This document shows, piece after piece, positions 26,775-38,325 of a stretch of 64,000 nt of DNA. Positions within the stretch are counted from its first letter, which is position 1. The number at the start of each line of letters is the position of its first letter. The position numbers were made by a program, and so were the translations under genes. Under the pieces are notes generated by a model. It saw only the letters and a list, made by a program, of their open reading frames with translations. It was not told the DNA's origin and made no database searches. The DNA is from Ceratorhiza oryzae-sativae (Eukaryota > Basidiomycota > Agaricomycetes > Cantharellales > Ceratobasidiaceae), in the NCBI GenBank assembly GCA_030998015.1, contig JARWMV010000048.1, positions 43,646 through 107,645 on the forward strand, read 5' to 3'.

Positions 26775-28825
26775 TCAGTTTCTCAATCCAAAAGGCCCGA
26801 GTCCAAGCTTTTCCCACTCGTCTACTCCTCCCATCACACAATATGCCTCCAAACCCCGGTTCCTCAGCACGCTCATCGCGAGCCTGGCTGAGTGACCATC
26901 GTAGCCGAGCGTGAACACCACCTTGCCCTCGCCAGCAAATACCGAATCTCCATACTTTGGGTCGTCTTTAGCCTCGACGCCAATGGTCGAATCAATCAGC
27001 TTGAATTGTTCGACCATGGTTGGAGGATGCTGGTACGGATTTCGCGTCCGGCCAATGGGAAAGTTGACCGAGTTCGGAAGGGACAAGTGAGCAAAGTCCT
27101 CGGCGGACCGGAGGTCCAGAACGACAATAGTAGACAAAGGATAGAAGTCGGCCTTGCCTCGGTCGTTTGGCGCTCGCGGAGAGATAGTGTGGCCATTGGT
27201 TAGCGGTTTGGGCCCGAAAATCTTGTTAAAAGCCTCGGTTGGTGAGAACTCCCAGTCACTGCGACAAGATATTAGCGACCGGGATAGGATGATGTCCAAA
27301 GAAGACATACAGGTTATAAGCGTATGGATCGACATCCCGCAACTCCGAGTTTCGAATAGGCAGGAAGTGAGACTCGTCAAGTTTCTCATAATACTCGTGA
27401 ATGTACTGGAAGGGGCCATCACAGCAAATAAAAACGCCTACAATAAAATATCAGCATGTGCCAAAATGTGGGGAATGAAGAATCAAACTCACAAGGAATG
27501 TCGCCATCTTCGTTTCGCAGGTGATCCAGGGTCCCTTTTTCCTTCATGGTTTTGTCGAAAAACTACCACCGTGCAACGCTGGTTAGGTCAATACGCTTCC
27601 AAAATTATTTGGTACTCGCCTTGTACAATCCTAGCAACGCCATTCCGGAGCTCGGCCCGACAAGGAGTCCATTCCGACACAAGTCGAGGGAATATTCAAA
27701 TGCTTCTGGCGATGTAACTTCTTCCATAGTATCGATCGCCTCTCGCCACGGGAACCATGTCACTGGTTCGAGCAGTGAGTACATGCGAGGACCTGGAACG
27801 CGGTCGTTTGGAGCGGTGCATACACTATTTTAGTCTATAAGCACGGGATGACTTTAATCTTCAGAGCCAAAATTACGAACCCAACCCGAGTGATATCAGG
27901 TTTAGCTTTCTTCAATGCCAAGCCGCACCCTGTGATCGTACCCGATGTGCCAATCGACGAGGCGAATACCTTGATATCGGGAAGTTGGCGAAGGATTTGG
28001 GGTGCGGTCCATCGGACATGGCTTTCCCAATTCTTCGCCAATGCAAATCAATGCCGGTGCATTGATTCCGATTGGTAGCAACTCACATTTGGGTTAGAAT
28101 ATTGATCGGGATTGTAGGCGCCCTCGGCCTCGCCATCCCGAGTCGCGGCGTAAATACCTCCGTTCGGGTCGAGCGGTTCCGGTTGGCCGTGCCCCGGAAA
28201 CAAAGTGCTATGGCCACGTTTGATCACTCGCATCAAAGGGTTAAGCGAGTGAGACGTACATATCCAACCCCTAAGGGGACATGTGCTCACATAAGTGAGC
28301 TGAACGACAATAGAGTCGCGGGAAACTCACAAAGAATCTAAGAAGCTCCAGCTTGGACGCTGACGTCTTGTTAGACAGATAAGCTTTCACTGTCTCGATG
28401 CCCATGATGTGAGCGAGAATGCCGAGGGAAATTACTGTACTGCCGGAAGAGTACTCGATGATTGTATTGGTATCCTCGGTGATCTTGCCTTCTTCCTTTG
28501 CACGCAGAAGCATGTTTAGGGCTGCACGAAGAAGGACTCTGTTCATACGGGTCACGACAAGTAACAACTACCATACCTGGCAAAGACTTTACGTTCGCAG
28601 CTGGGAGGTTTGACATAAGTTTAGCGTATATCCGAACCCCATGGGCACGCCACGGGTGCTTTGGAATCTCGACGAGCTACCGAAGATTCAAAGTAAGTGT
28701 GAGTAGTGCGATGTGCGGTAGTAGTCGCGTACTGGCACTGGAGGGCACTTGTCTGGGTCATAAAAGTCGACAAGGGCGTTGTCGCCCGAGTAGACATTGA
28801 GCTCGGCGGAGGTTGTAGTGGGCAT
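26775..28825 (-). CDS. Cysteine-synthase-like PLP enzyme fused to rhodanese domain, left copy
   Basis: Fold-type II PLP enzyme (OASS/CBS-like) with a C-terminal rhodanese-like domain. The start is MPTTTSAELNVYSGDNALVD (ATG 28823-28825). The PLP-lysine segment is LPAANVKSLPG (near 28600). The phosphate/substrate loop is EYSSGSTVISLG (about 28440), followed by GLDITLF across an intron, QPEPLDPNGGIYAA, FASSIGTSGTITGCGLALKK (about 27910-27970) and VCTAPNDRVPGPRM. The rhodanese part runs from about 27140 to 26775 (TIVVLDLRSAEDFAHLSLP; FTLGYDGHSARLAMSVLRNR), ending GPFGLRN. The rhodanese loop has Gly where the catalytic Cys is expected, so this domain is probably not a sulfurtransferase here. The reading frame is intact throughout. 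Confidence 0.8.
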
Positions 28826-29521
28826 AGTGTACGTAGAAAGGGGCGTTAGCATGTACATATTGGAATGGCTGCCGGCTTATATCCATCTTCGGGCCGATTG
28901 TGGTTGACATCAGGAGCATGTTGTGTTTAGACGTGTGGTGCGCGTAGGGCTAAGCGCCGAGGACCCGTGTCACCCCGCTTTTCGACTGCTCTGTCCTCAT
29001 TCGGATTGAAGAAACCGCAAACTCGATTTCTCGGCTAGTATTGGAAGCCTTTGGGACTTGCGTTGATGGCACATCCTCAGCATCCCCGTGATAGGGCGGG
29101 CGCTGTCCCTTCTAGCTCGATTTCGGATCATATTTTTCCTGCACCTGGCTGAACCAGATTACACCGGCAACGCCGTTATGGAACTCCGATTTTGATTCAT
29201 CGCATTCAAATGACTCTTGCCACAAACTTGGGCTCGCTATGGAGCTTGGTATTGTGCCTTCTGTGTTCCCACGTGCGAACAGCCGCAATAGGACTCGGGT
29301 GTTGCGTTCTGCGGCGCCGACTATCTTTTTGGGCCACCCAGAGCCACGGGCCACATCCGTTCCGACCGGTAGGGCTCTGGCGATGCGGCCCAGGTAGCCC
29401 GTGATAGCTCGCAAATGTTACGCACCCCAGAAGCCCAAACAGTTTGGCTGCAGTTTGGCCTTTTTGGTTTAAAAACTACACCCAGGAGCCACCGGATGAG
29501 AAGCAACCAACACCCTCCAGA
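28826..29521. other. Shared divergent promoter of the two Cys-synthase/rhodanese genes
   Basis: 696 bp between two head-to-head paralogues, at the symmetry centre of the inverted duplication. I saw no obvious palindrome at the centre. It contains GGGCTAAGCGCCGAGG near 28948, a partial match to the GGCGCT half of the copper-gene element but without the other half. Open frames at 29112-29414 on both strands have no recognisable domain. Confidence 0.45.
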
Positions 29522-31525
29522 ATGAACACTCTGAATGTCTTCTCCGGCGAGAATGCTCTCGTCGACTATTATAATCCAGACCGTAACCCTCCGCTGCCAG
29601 TATGTCTCCTCATTGATGGGATGTTTGTGATTGAGCTAATAATGCATACATCCACTATCTCTTGAAGCTAGTGGAGCTGCCGAACCACCCATTTTCGTGC
29701 GACGGCGTACATATATACGCCAAAATGATGACTGCGTTGCCCGCTGGCAACGTGAAGGCATTGCCAGGTAGGAAGGTGCTACCGCCCTTTCAACTCGCCT
29801 CAGCCTAACAGAAATGACTAGCCTTAAACATGCTCCTCAGGGGGCGTGAAGAAGGCTCGATTAACAAGGATACCAAGAAGATCATCGAATATAGCTCGGG
29901 AAACACGGTCATATCTCTAAGCATCATTGGGAAAATTCTCGGCATAGGCAGTACGTCCGCGTACATTTCTAACAAAACTTCCGAGGCGAAAATGAACCTG
30001 TTGCGTTTCTTCGTAAGTTGATGATGTATTAAACCCACTGCTCGATGGCTAAACGTGATTGCAGGGGCTTGAGCTGTATGATCGCCCTGACATTGCAGTT
30101 GTAAGAAGTGCTGAAACGTCTTGAACAGCACACTCTTCGGAGGGCCGGCTCAAGTGGAGCCAGCCGACGTTAACGGGGGAATTTTTGCTGCGCTCAAAGA
30201 CGGCCGAGAAAAGGCAGATCACCACTGCCCCGGCCAGTACTCGAATCCACAGGTGCGTGGCCCTTTCCTCGTTGTTCCAAGCCTCAAATCATCAGCCCAT
30301 ACCATGGGGAATTAGAACTCGGAGGCCCACGAGCGATGGACCGGCCCTCAGATTTTGGCCCAGTTACCGGGCGTTTCCATCTTCGCCGCCGCACTGGGCA
30401 CCTCGGGTAATACTCCATGACGCTCCAAAATATCAAAATAAAGTAATGAAGATGACTTTGGTTAGGTACCATGACGGGTACAGGGCCTACTTGAAGCGAA
30501 ACAGGCCAAATTTGGTCAACGTGGGGTACGTCACGACGCATACGCCATAGTTAGAGCGCTGTAGCTAACTTCTTTTGGCTAGCGTGTTCACCGCACCTCG
30601 CGATCGGTAAGTACCCATATCTGTTGTCCCGAAAGTTCCTCTTATCGAGCTCGGGTAGCGTTCCGGGTCCTCGCCCGATTGACCTGATCCAATCTGTTGA
30701 TCTACCCTGGTGGGAGGTGATCGACTGTAGCGAACACGTGGATTCATACTCGGCCTACAAGGCTAGCCTCGAGCTGTGCCGGATGGGACTCCTCGGTGGA
30801 CCAAGCTCGGGCCTGGCCTACGTGGGACTGCTTAAGTACCTCCAAAAGCAGAAGGACGCTGGGACGTTAAACAAACATCGGGATTGTCATGGTAATATTT
30901 CATGTGAGTCTTTGTTTCGTGGGGTTGTCGCCCGTCATCTCATCGATTACTAGGCGTCTTTATTGTGTGCGATTTACCATACCAGTACATCGGAGAGTAT
31001 GTTTCGAAGTTGGGGGAGAGCGCATTCCCCCCAATCAACAACGCCGAGCTCCTCGATGTCGACAAGTATCCATACGCTGTCGATTGGAAGATATCGGCGA
31101 AGGCAGCTCAGCGTAAGCTGAACGGATACGACGCTCCTATCACTCCTCCGACCTCGCCAACACATTCCGAAGCCTCAACTGACGAGGAGGAAGAAAAACC
31201 CATGCTTGTACTCGACCTGCGCGAGCCTGGGGCAACACCTCAGGTGAACGCCCGTAGTATACAGAACTTCCCCGTTTGCTCGGAGGGCTCGCCAAACCCG
31301 TTTTCGGACGCCCCCACCTTGGCGGCACAGTGGAAATATATGGAATCGAAGCTCGGAGAGTCGGAGGGAGGGCCGATGGGGAAAGAACTCCAAGGTAAAA
31401 CGGTGATTGTAGTATGCTATGCGGGTAATACTGCTAGTATTTGCGCTAGTATATTGAGGAGTCGCGGTATCGAAGCATATTGGGTTGAAGGGGGTGCGCG
31501 ATCTTGGGAGAAATTGGGAAATTGA
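29522..31525 (+). CDS. Cysteine-synthase-like PLP enzyme fused to rhodanese domain, right copy (possible frameshift)
   Basis: Mirror paralogue of 26775-28825. Exons: MNTLNVFSGENALVDYYNPD; VELPNHPFSCDGVHIYAKMM then LPAGNVKALPG (PLP-lysine segment, about 29750); NMLLRGREEGSINKDTKKI and IEYSSGNTVISLS; GLELTLFGGPAQVEPADVNG after a 57-nt intron; QILAQLPGVSIFAAALGTS; VFTAPRDR; PSSGLAYVGLLKYL. The rhodanese domain spans about 31195-31525, with loop VIVVCYAGNTAS that keeps the Cys missing from the left copy, and ends SWEKLGN. At about 30475-30490 the GTMTGTG strand is one base out of frame with the following YLKRNRPNLVNVG; no splice choice I tried restores it. Either a young pseudogene or a base error. 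Confidence 0.7.
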
Positions 31526-34191
31526 CAGTAGAACTATGCATGTATCCGAACACAGGGGCTTTTGATATGAACTGAATTTTTTGAGTGGCTCGTTAGGCCA
31601 TAGGTTTTCCCTACCTACGCGGCCCGATGGAAGTTTTGGCGAAAGAAAGCTTATCACCGGAGGGAAAATAAAAGAACAAGCTCATACGGTCGACGTTACG
31701 AACCTGATCCTTCTTGTTTGAGGTCGTGCCTCGACATCGTTAAAGACTTTCATCTTGATTTTTTTTTTTTGATCCAGTTTATTCTGTCCGCTCAGCCCGC
31801 GGCTATGTAAGACAGTTACAGCAGTTTGTGGTATAGGAGACCGCTTTCCACTCCGCCCCATCGTCGGTCCCTGAGCCTGTATCCTAATACTCCTAGCAAT
31901 GCCCGACTGACGAGCCTACGCCCCCCAGCCGTCCGACCCCTTCGATCGTTTTAGAGCCCCAGAGCACCTCAAGTCTGCGATTGCGGTTTCGATGTCCCTT
32001 GAGGGTACCTATCGGCTCGCTTCACTCTCCTCCTCTTCGTGTATCTTTGGTGTGTATGTATTCTAAAGTGTGCGATGTCATCCTTTCAGTCGACGTGTGA
32101 AGTGTTACTGTCACCTTTTGGTCCTTCATAATAGTCCTATACGCTCAAGGTACCGCATTAAGTGCTTCGTCGCCTTCCCCGGTTTTCATCTTGAATAGCT
32201 ATGACTTAGCGGGGGTATGTAATGGAATTAACAAGGCGTGGATGGAAATGTAATATTTTACATTCTATAGGTGAGCTTTTATTCATAAATCCGCGAGATA
32301 AATGGTAGGAGGGTGTATATGTCCGGCATGTGGACTGAGCCAACGGATTGTAACAAGATCAGAGCGGGTGATCTTCAACAGACATATCATTCTTCTATAG
32401 ATTGCGCATTTATGCAGCATTTTATGTGCCTCGCCCGAACAAAGAAACATTTTTGCACCAATGAGGGAAATTGAAGGCTTTCTCGATTCGATTAAGCGCG
32501 ACCTAATAGCAGATGTTAGGGTAATTGTACTTCTACATTATAATTTACTCGGCAGTATCGTGTTGGGCGTGAGTGTGAACGTGATTCGATACCTCTTGGC
32601 AGTTGGATCTTCGGAGATATTCACTGGAACCTGCAAGCATTACAATTTGCGCTCGGTGTGAGGCCCGAGCACGCACTCACACATTGCACAGCTGGAGGCT
32701 GTGCCTATCTTATCTATCTCGATAACAACAAACACTCGTTTGATTCTGTTTAATCTCCAACCCTTACACTCGTTCACGATGTATACAAACTCTCGCTCCC
32801 TTGTCCGTGTACCACAGCTAGTTCTCGAGTACACGAGCACTTGGCAAGTCACCCTGCATCCTAAGATCCGACTCAGTCACCTCGCCCGTCGCTCGGCCTC
32901 GCTCGGTTCTACGAACCTCACACTCGGTGACTCGATCAATTACGGTAGCTTGCCGTGTGCATCCCGTATTCCAGCATTCTTTTGAAACCGATCACTGTCT
33001 TTTCGTACGGCGTGGCAGTGAGGTCGCCAATTCGATCAATCGCTAGACCAAGATCCACGACGGAGAATACACCTGCGCTAGCAGGGACGAATCTGAAGAA
33101 CGGTACGACTCAACATTTTGCCCAGGTATAGAAAGGAAGAAATGAATGCCCGCGGAAGCTAGTGAAACATACATCAACCCCCCACAAGCTCGAATGCAGC
33201 TCCCAGCCGCTTCCAATTCTCTCCAAGGCACCAGCCTCGGAAAACAACGTCCACAGCACACGAGTGAACAACGCGTCAGATGCAGAGTCTGATGGACCAA
33301 AATATTTGGTCGGACTTGCCACTACATGAATCCGAGACAGATTGCATCCTGCAAGGGACTCGGTATCGTAACTTAGAACAGATGTGAGTGGAGTTACATC
33401 CGGGACCTATTTGCTGGAAAAGACTTGCATGCCATATACCCCGTATACTGATAGATGGACGTTGAACTGAGCTATGTGAGCCACTGAAATGGGCTGCTAC
33501 ATTATTTTAACGTACTTATTTAGCCAATTTTGCGTGTTCAATAACCACGTTCCTTGGATAAGCATTCGCGAGAGGATTATGTGGGTTACTTGATTATAGG
33601 AGTGGCAGGAGCCAGCGCTGCGTAATCGGAATTTTTGTACCTACTCACCATAAGATGGTCACACGAATTCTATTTTTCTGATTCTCAAGCTCTGCAAGGA
33701 TATAAGGTATTGAAGTAGCCGAGAGAATTTCGGAAGAAAGCAATGAGTTTTCTGCGGTCGCTATCTTAATAACGCCACGCCGCTGTGAGCCAAATGGAAC
33801 TCAGAACGCCAGGTCAGGCTAACCCTTACTGTGGTGTTGGCGCGTGCGGTTTGCGGCTTGGTCGCACGAAGGCTGGATATGAATGAGAATTTGGAGTGTG
33901 GCAGCTAGGCACCATCCGTATGCCTCGACCGGTTTTCTGTGCAATACTCGAGGGGATAATTAGGCTCAAGGTATCATCGTAAGCGAGATAATTTACAATA
34001 ATTGATCGAGCGTTCAAGTAGAGATTTATTATGATAATTGACAAGGTCACGCGAAATGTGTTCTACCTTTGCGGTAAAGTCTGCAATTCCATTGAAACGA
34101 CCAAGCGATCCCAGCAGAGAGATTGATTCAGCCCGAAGGCGGATGTACATTGAGACACTGAAGACGTGCAGGAGTCCATCCACTCCGCAGT
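31526..34191. other. Long intergenic region, no confident gene
   Basis: 2.7 kb without a recognisable gene. Weak candidates: a plus-strand open frame 32701-32985, and a minus-strand stretch 33043-33322 reading TLFSEAGALERIGSGWELHS, which looks protein-like but has no family I can name. A T(14) run lies near 31760. Confidence 0.4.
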
Positions 34192-35040
34192 TTAACAACA
34201 AGCTCCAGCTCGAATCGCCTCATTGTTAGCCTCGGAAGCGGCAAGGTTGAGCGTGTCAGGGCTGAAGGCAACATATCCAGCAGTACCACCGCTACAAGCA
34301 TAGTTAGCTGTGTTATGGATTTGGCAGTGGCAGTGGATAAGACTTACAGGAATATAGCAAAGATAGCGAACCCGCTGGAGTGGATATTGAGTTTGCTTCA
34401 CCTCCTGGTAAACACCAAGTAACAACTCACTTGTAGCTCATGGCAATCAGCATAATTATATAGGCCACGCTAAACTGAACGCCATAGAATGCGCCTCGTA
34501 CGAGCTGTTCTTGGAGAGTCGGCCTCAACGGACCACTAAGTGCGCATAAAGAGCTCATTTCAACCCCTACGTCGTTCGAAATGTCTCGTTCTACGCACCT
34601 TTTGCTACCATTGACTTGAGTACTGTGCTTGGCGGTCAGCATGCGATCATAGTTACGCCCTGCCCGCCGAACCCCCTCGACGAGAAAGGTGATCAAGAAT
34701 ATACTAATAATTGAAAAAGCAAATCCAACTAGGTGCGCAAAATTAGCTCAAGGACAAAGTAAGAGCACCATAGACTCACCTTCGCTTTTGACATGCCATT
34801 GATCGGACAAGAAACAAGAGTCTTTGACGTCCCAGTTCCATAGCTAGAGGAACGGTGTGAGTTGTTTCACGCGTTCGGGCGTCCGCGCTAATACGTACCA
34901 TATTCATCTGTGTGACAAATAGGCGGGTTAGGAAACAAAAGAAACCGTGTCGTGTGAGTCGGACTGACCGAACACATGTGCGAAAAACTGGAGTCGGTCA
35001 TGTTGGAGTTAGAGCTTCCATGATTATGATTCATGTCCAT
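34192..35040 (-). CDS. Ctr-family high-affinity copper transporter CTR-2
   Basis: Paralogue of CTR-1 with the same exon plan. Start MDMNHNHGSSNSNMTDSS then FSHMCS (ATG 35038-35040). The 9-nt microexon ATGAATATG (34899-34907) again encodes Met-Asn-Met. Then LWNWDVKDSCFLSDQWHVK; TM1 VGFAFSIISIFLITFLVEGV; TM2 GVQFSVAYIIMLIAMSYN with MLIAM as the MxxxM motif; TM3 GFAIFAIFLGGTAGYVAF with GGTAG as GxxxG. It ends EAIRAGACC, TAA 34192-34194. Intact. Predicted to import Cu(I) at the plasma membrane as a homo- or hetero-trimer, possibly with CTR-1. Confidence 0.9.
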
Positions 35041-38000
35041 GGCGTTGAAAGTGATGAAAACGGCGAGGACGAGTTCACGGAGGGGTTGAATAGCGTCCAA
35101 CGGGAGTGGAACAGAAAGGGCGACGCATTGCGACGGATCGAAAGCCTGGTATTTATTCCGTCGAGGTGTCCGTGAAATCTGAAATTGTGAGATAAGAGTT
35201 AGTCTCACCGGTTTTCAGAAGACAGCCCTGACCCCGGACACCATTGCCTTTTCGAGCAGCATAAATTGCTTGTCGGTGCTTGAGGCATTTAAGCGCCGGA
35301 ACGCGCAACCGCGCCTTGAAAGCTATCATCACAGTAAAGACTGCCAGCGTAGTAGATAATAATCCGGATGGTACAAAAATTGTGGAGAAAAGACTGGCTC
35401 GGGTAGTTTGGAGCAGAAATCAATGCAGGGCGAGTTGCCTTGTGCTTGGCGTGCATCCTTCAAGTGGAGCGACATCGAAGTCCTTCCGGTCGTAACTTAG
35501 TTCGTAGGAATGTCGTAAAAGGCGATCTCACTGGATCTGATGTAGTATTTATGGGATGGATGGCAGTTCAATATGGCGTTTCCCTTGTGAGAAGTAGTGG
35601 CCTGAGTGCCTGGCGTGACAACTCAATTCCCCAGTATTGTGATTGCAATAAGTGATATGACATTTATGCTCGGTAGTTGCTACACATCCTTTCACCCCGT
35701 ATTTGCTGTCATGTCATTTGCAAGTACCATGCATGGGGTTGAGGGCTCGGGCGTCAGGGGGGCGTAGGCACGTCTAGTGGACAGCGAGGAGCTGGTGGGC
35801 CGTTAGGGATAGTTCGCGCGAAGCGCAGTAGATTCTGGGTTCTTTTCTCCTTCCCTCTACACCTTTGTATGGTGTAGATAAGCCTCGGGCTTGGTAGACG
35901 TATAAACTAGACATAAAAAATTTATCATGTCTCCCCCCCCCATTTATCATAGACACTGATGTTTTTTTCATTGGGAACTCACAGATTGTCGGGGTATGCT
36001 ATCCGCAAAATTGCGAAACGTCGCACGCTAACTCAAGGACTATTTTTTTTTCTGAAAATCATTATAACGCAATGGAGGACTAATAGGGTTGTTTACGCAA
36101 CGACTGTCCCGGCGTTTGCCTGGAGTGAGGGAAGGACTAATGTTCACAAGCTGTGTAAACACCGAGCTTACAATTGAGCTAAACGTGTCTGTTCAAGATT
36201 TCAACATAGATAATGGTATATATTAATTATTCTTCATCATACCAGGCAGGAATTCCCAGATTCGCTCAATACACGCTATGAAAGTTGTGCTCCATCTCAT
36301 TCAGCGCTCCTAGGATTATAGCCTAGCTCGAAAGATGTTTCATTTCATGAAGTGCACAACCCGCTTCTACGATATATCCTATCAGGGGGGGGCAGCTAAT
36401 CCTTGCATAAATGCACACGAATGATTTAGCTTCCTCAAGTATATCGATATAGATGATAAATTTGGCAAACTTGATCGCCTTAGGGCAACAACGGTTGCTT
36501 GTACCTGTGTGCGGCGCGTTTTTGTTTGTTTTTCCTTCGACATATTTTCTTTCTGGAATCGCTCGCCTCTGCTTTATGACAGAGGCAAAGTTATCCCATC
36601 GTATTTCTCACCCAACTCCTTCCTCGTGTAAGATTTCCTACAACATTTAAACTCCTGGCATGTACGGCAGTCCGTTACTCAAGAATTCTGCCCATGTCAT
36701 TCGCGGATGCATGTGGCCGAAGAGTTTCGGCTTTCACTTTGACAACAAAGGCGGAGCGTGTGCCGTACCAGGGCCCCCTCCGTCAATAACCTCAATAGCT
36801 GCGCCAAATACGCCACCTTGAACTAGGCTTCGATCCATTGACTTGATCAGGACTGTACAGCACCTCCGGCTAGGCGGCGCTGACGCCAAGATCTACCTGC
36901 TCAGAGGGTGCATGATATGCGATACCTAGGGTAAGTCAAATTTTCAACTTGAGGCGTTTAGATTCGTACAGGTGCTATTGATTGGATATGGTATATTTCA
37001 CGCGTGGACGGTTGAAGCTGGGAGGTCAGGTTCGGGTGGTGAATGCCGATACACTCAACTCCCACGAGAGCCATGCATGGGTGAATCTGGTTCGGCTGGA
37101 CATTTCTATTAATAAAACTCTCGATATGAACGGCATTCGCTCCGTGTAGCCCTGCAAAAAGGTTCTCAACGGATATTAGGATGTGGCAACGTCAGGTTAG
37201 GAATAGGGCGGTTTGTAGTAACGAGGTCTGATCTCGATTGGACGCGATGAAAATATCGAATGGTCCCTAGGTGCGATTCATAGAGTCTCTTGGGGTTCAG
37301 CGGATACTGTAAGACCGCCGCGAGGAGTAAAGTTTACCTTGTTCCTTGGCTAATACATTTTTGACATCATTTCAGCCAACGTATCTTTCGGGATGGTCCG
37401 TCGCTTTTGTCGTGCTTCTTTTGCTTTTGATCGTTCAAATGGGAACAAGAAAGTAGAACTAGCCAGCTTCTGATTACGACCCTATCATTCTTTAGCGATT
37501 CGAATATGGTATAGAGCATAACCCTGGACGCTCGCTGACGGGTGGCTGGCTTTGGATACTAAGACCGCGAGGGTTATTACTGACGTTACGAGAGCACCCT
37601 TGTAGATGACATCTTGAGTGATGAATGGCGTGTATAACCCCGGGGACAATACGAGATCAAGCCAATAGCAATAACCGAAGTGAGCGGGTACAGAAAGGCC
37701 CGGACTCTCCACCCCGTAGATCGGACGATATGGTGAGCACTTGATGTTATTGCGTGATTTTGCTGATTCGACTGTGGAAGATAGCGACAGAATGTGCGGA
37801 GGGACGATGCACGCATAAACGCCTCGATGTATCCTCGCGATAATCAGGGTCCAGCATCGACCGCTAATCGCCGATCGTCTACGCATAAATCGCTCCTGAG
37901 CAAAATGAGCGTCAGGCCAAAGCGCAGAAAATAAATTCACTAGAAAATCGGATAATTTTAGGAATAACGGGCCGAGCTTGCTGTGGTTCGATGCAGTCCA

Positions 38001-38325
38001 GGCCCCGCAGCTGGTGCGGTCGCAGACACATCGACGTGTGCTTGATTCGGAGCACCGGATGTGCCGCCCGATCAGCTCACGGATGAAGCATGTGGTGATG
38101 GCGTGCACAAAAGTGCCCATGTGGGAGTGAAGGCGAGCCGAAACATTGCATCGGTGTTCGGGGCGGGGCAGGTGTATTTGGCAGCGTGTGGGCTGGCGGC
38201 CGAAGCGCTGGCGGACCCCCCAACACTCCGCTTCTGGCGCACTAGAGCACCACACACCATGTTCCAGCCAACTCGTCCGGGTGCTGCCGTCCGCTCGACT
38301 TGCTCTAGCCAACCACTCACCCACA
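35041..38325. other. Long intergenic region, no confident gene
   Basis: 3.3 kb between CTR-2 and the intact MFS gene (divergent). It contains the third shared promoter element at 35281-35308. A minus-strand stretch at about 36690-36830 reads QGGVFGAAIEVIDGGGPG then, in another frame, VKVKAETLRPHASANDMG; this looks like a decayed C-terminal coding fragment, family not recognised. A 279-codon minus-strand open frame at 37485-38324 is discussed under rejected items. Poly-C/poly-G runs at about 35932-35941 and 36386-36393 may mark old transposon ends. Confidence 0.4.
35281..35308 (-). promoter_or_regulatory. Shared copper-gene promoter element, copy 3 (CTR-2)
   Basis: Read on the minus strand: TTGCGCG (35308-35302), 4 nt, then GGCGCTTAAATGCCTCA (35297-35281). 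It lies about 240 bp upstream of the CTR-2 ATG, in the same orientation as the gene. TTGCGCG fits the Mac1 core TTTGC(T/G)C(A/G) except for its first base. Confidence 0.65.

Noticed and set aside
37485..38324. 279-codon open frame on the minus strand ending next to the MFS start
   Set aside because: Low-complexity, Cys/Arg/Ser-rich translation with no domain; it overlaps the MFS leader on the other strand and has no counterpart at the left MFS copy. Probably a chance open frame.
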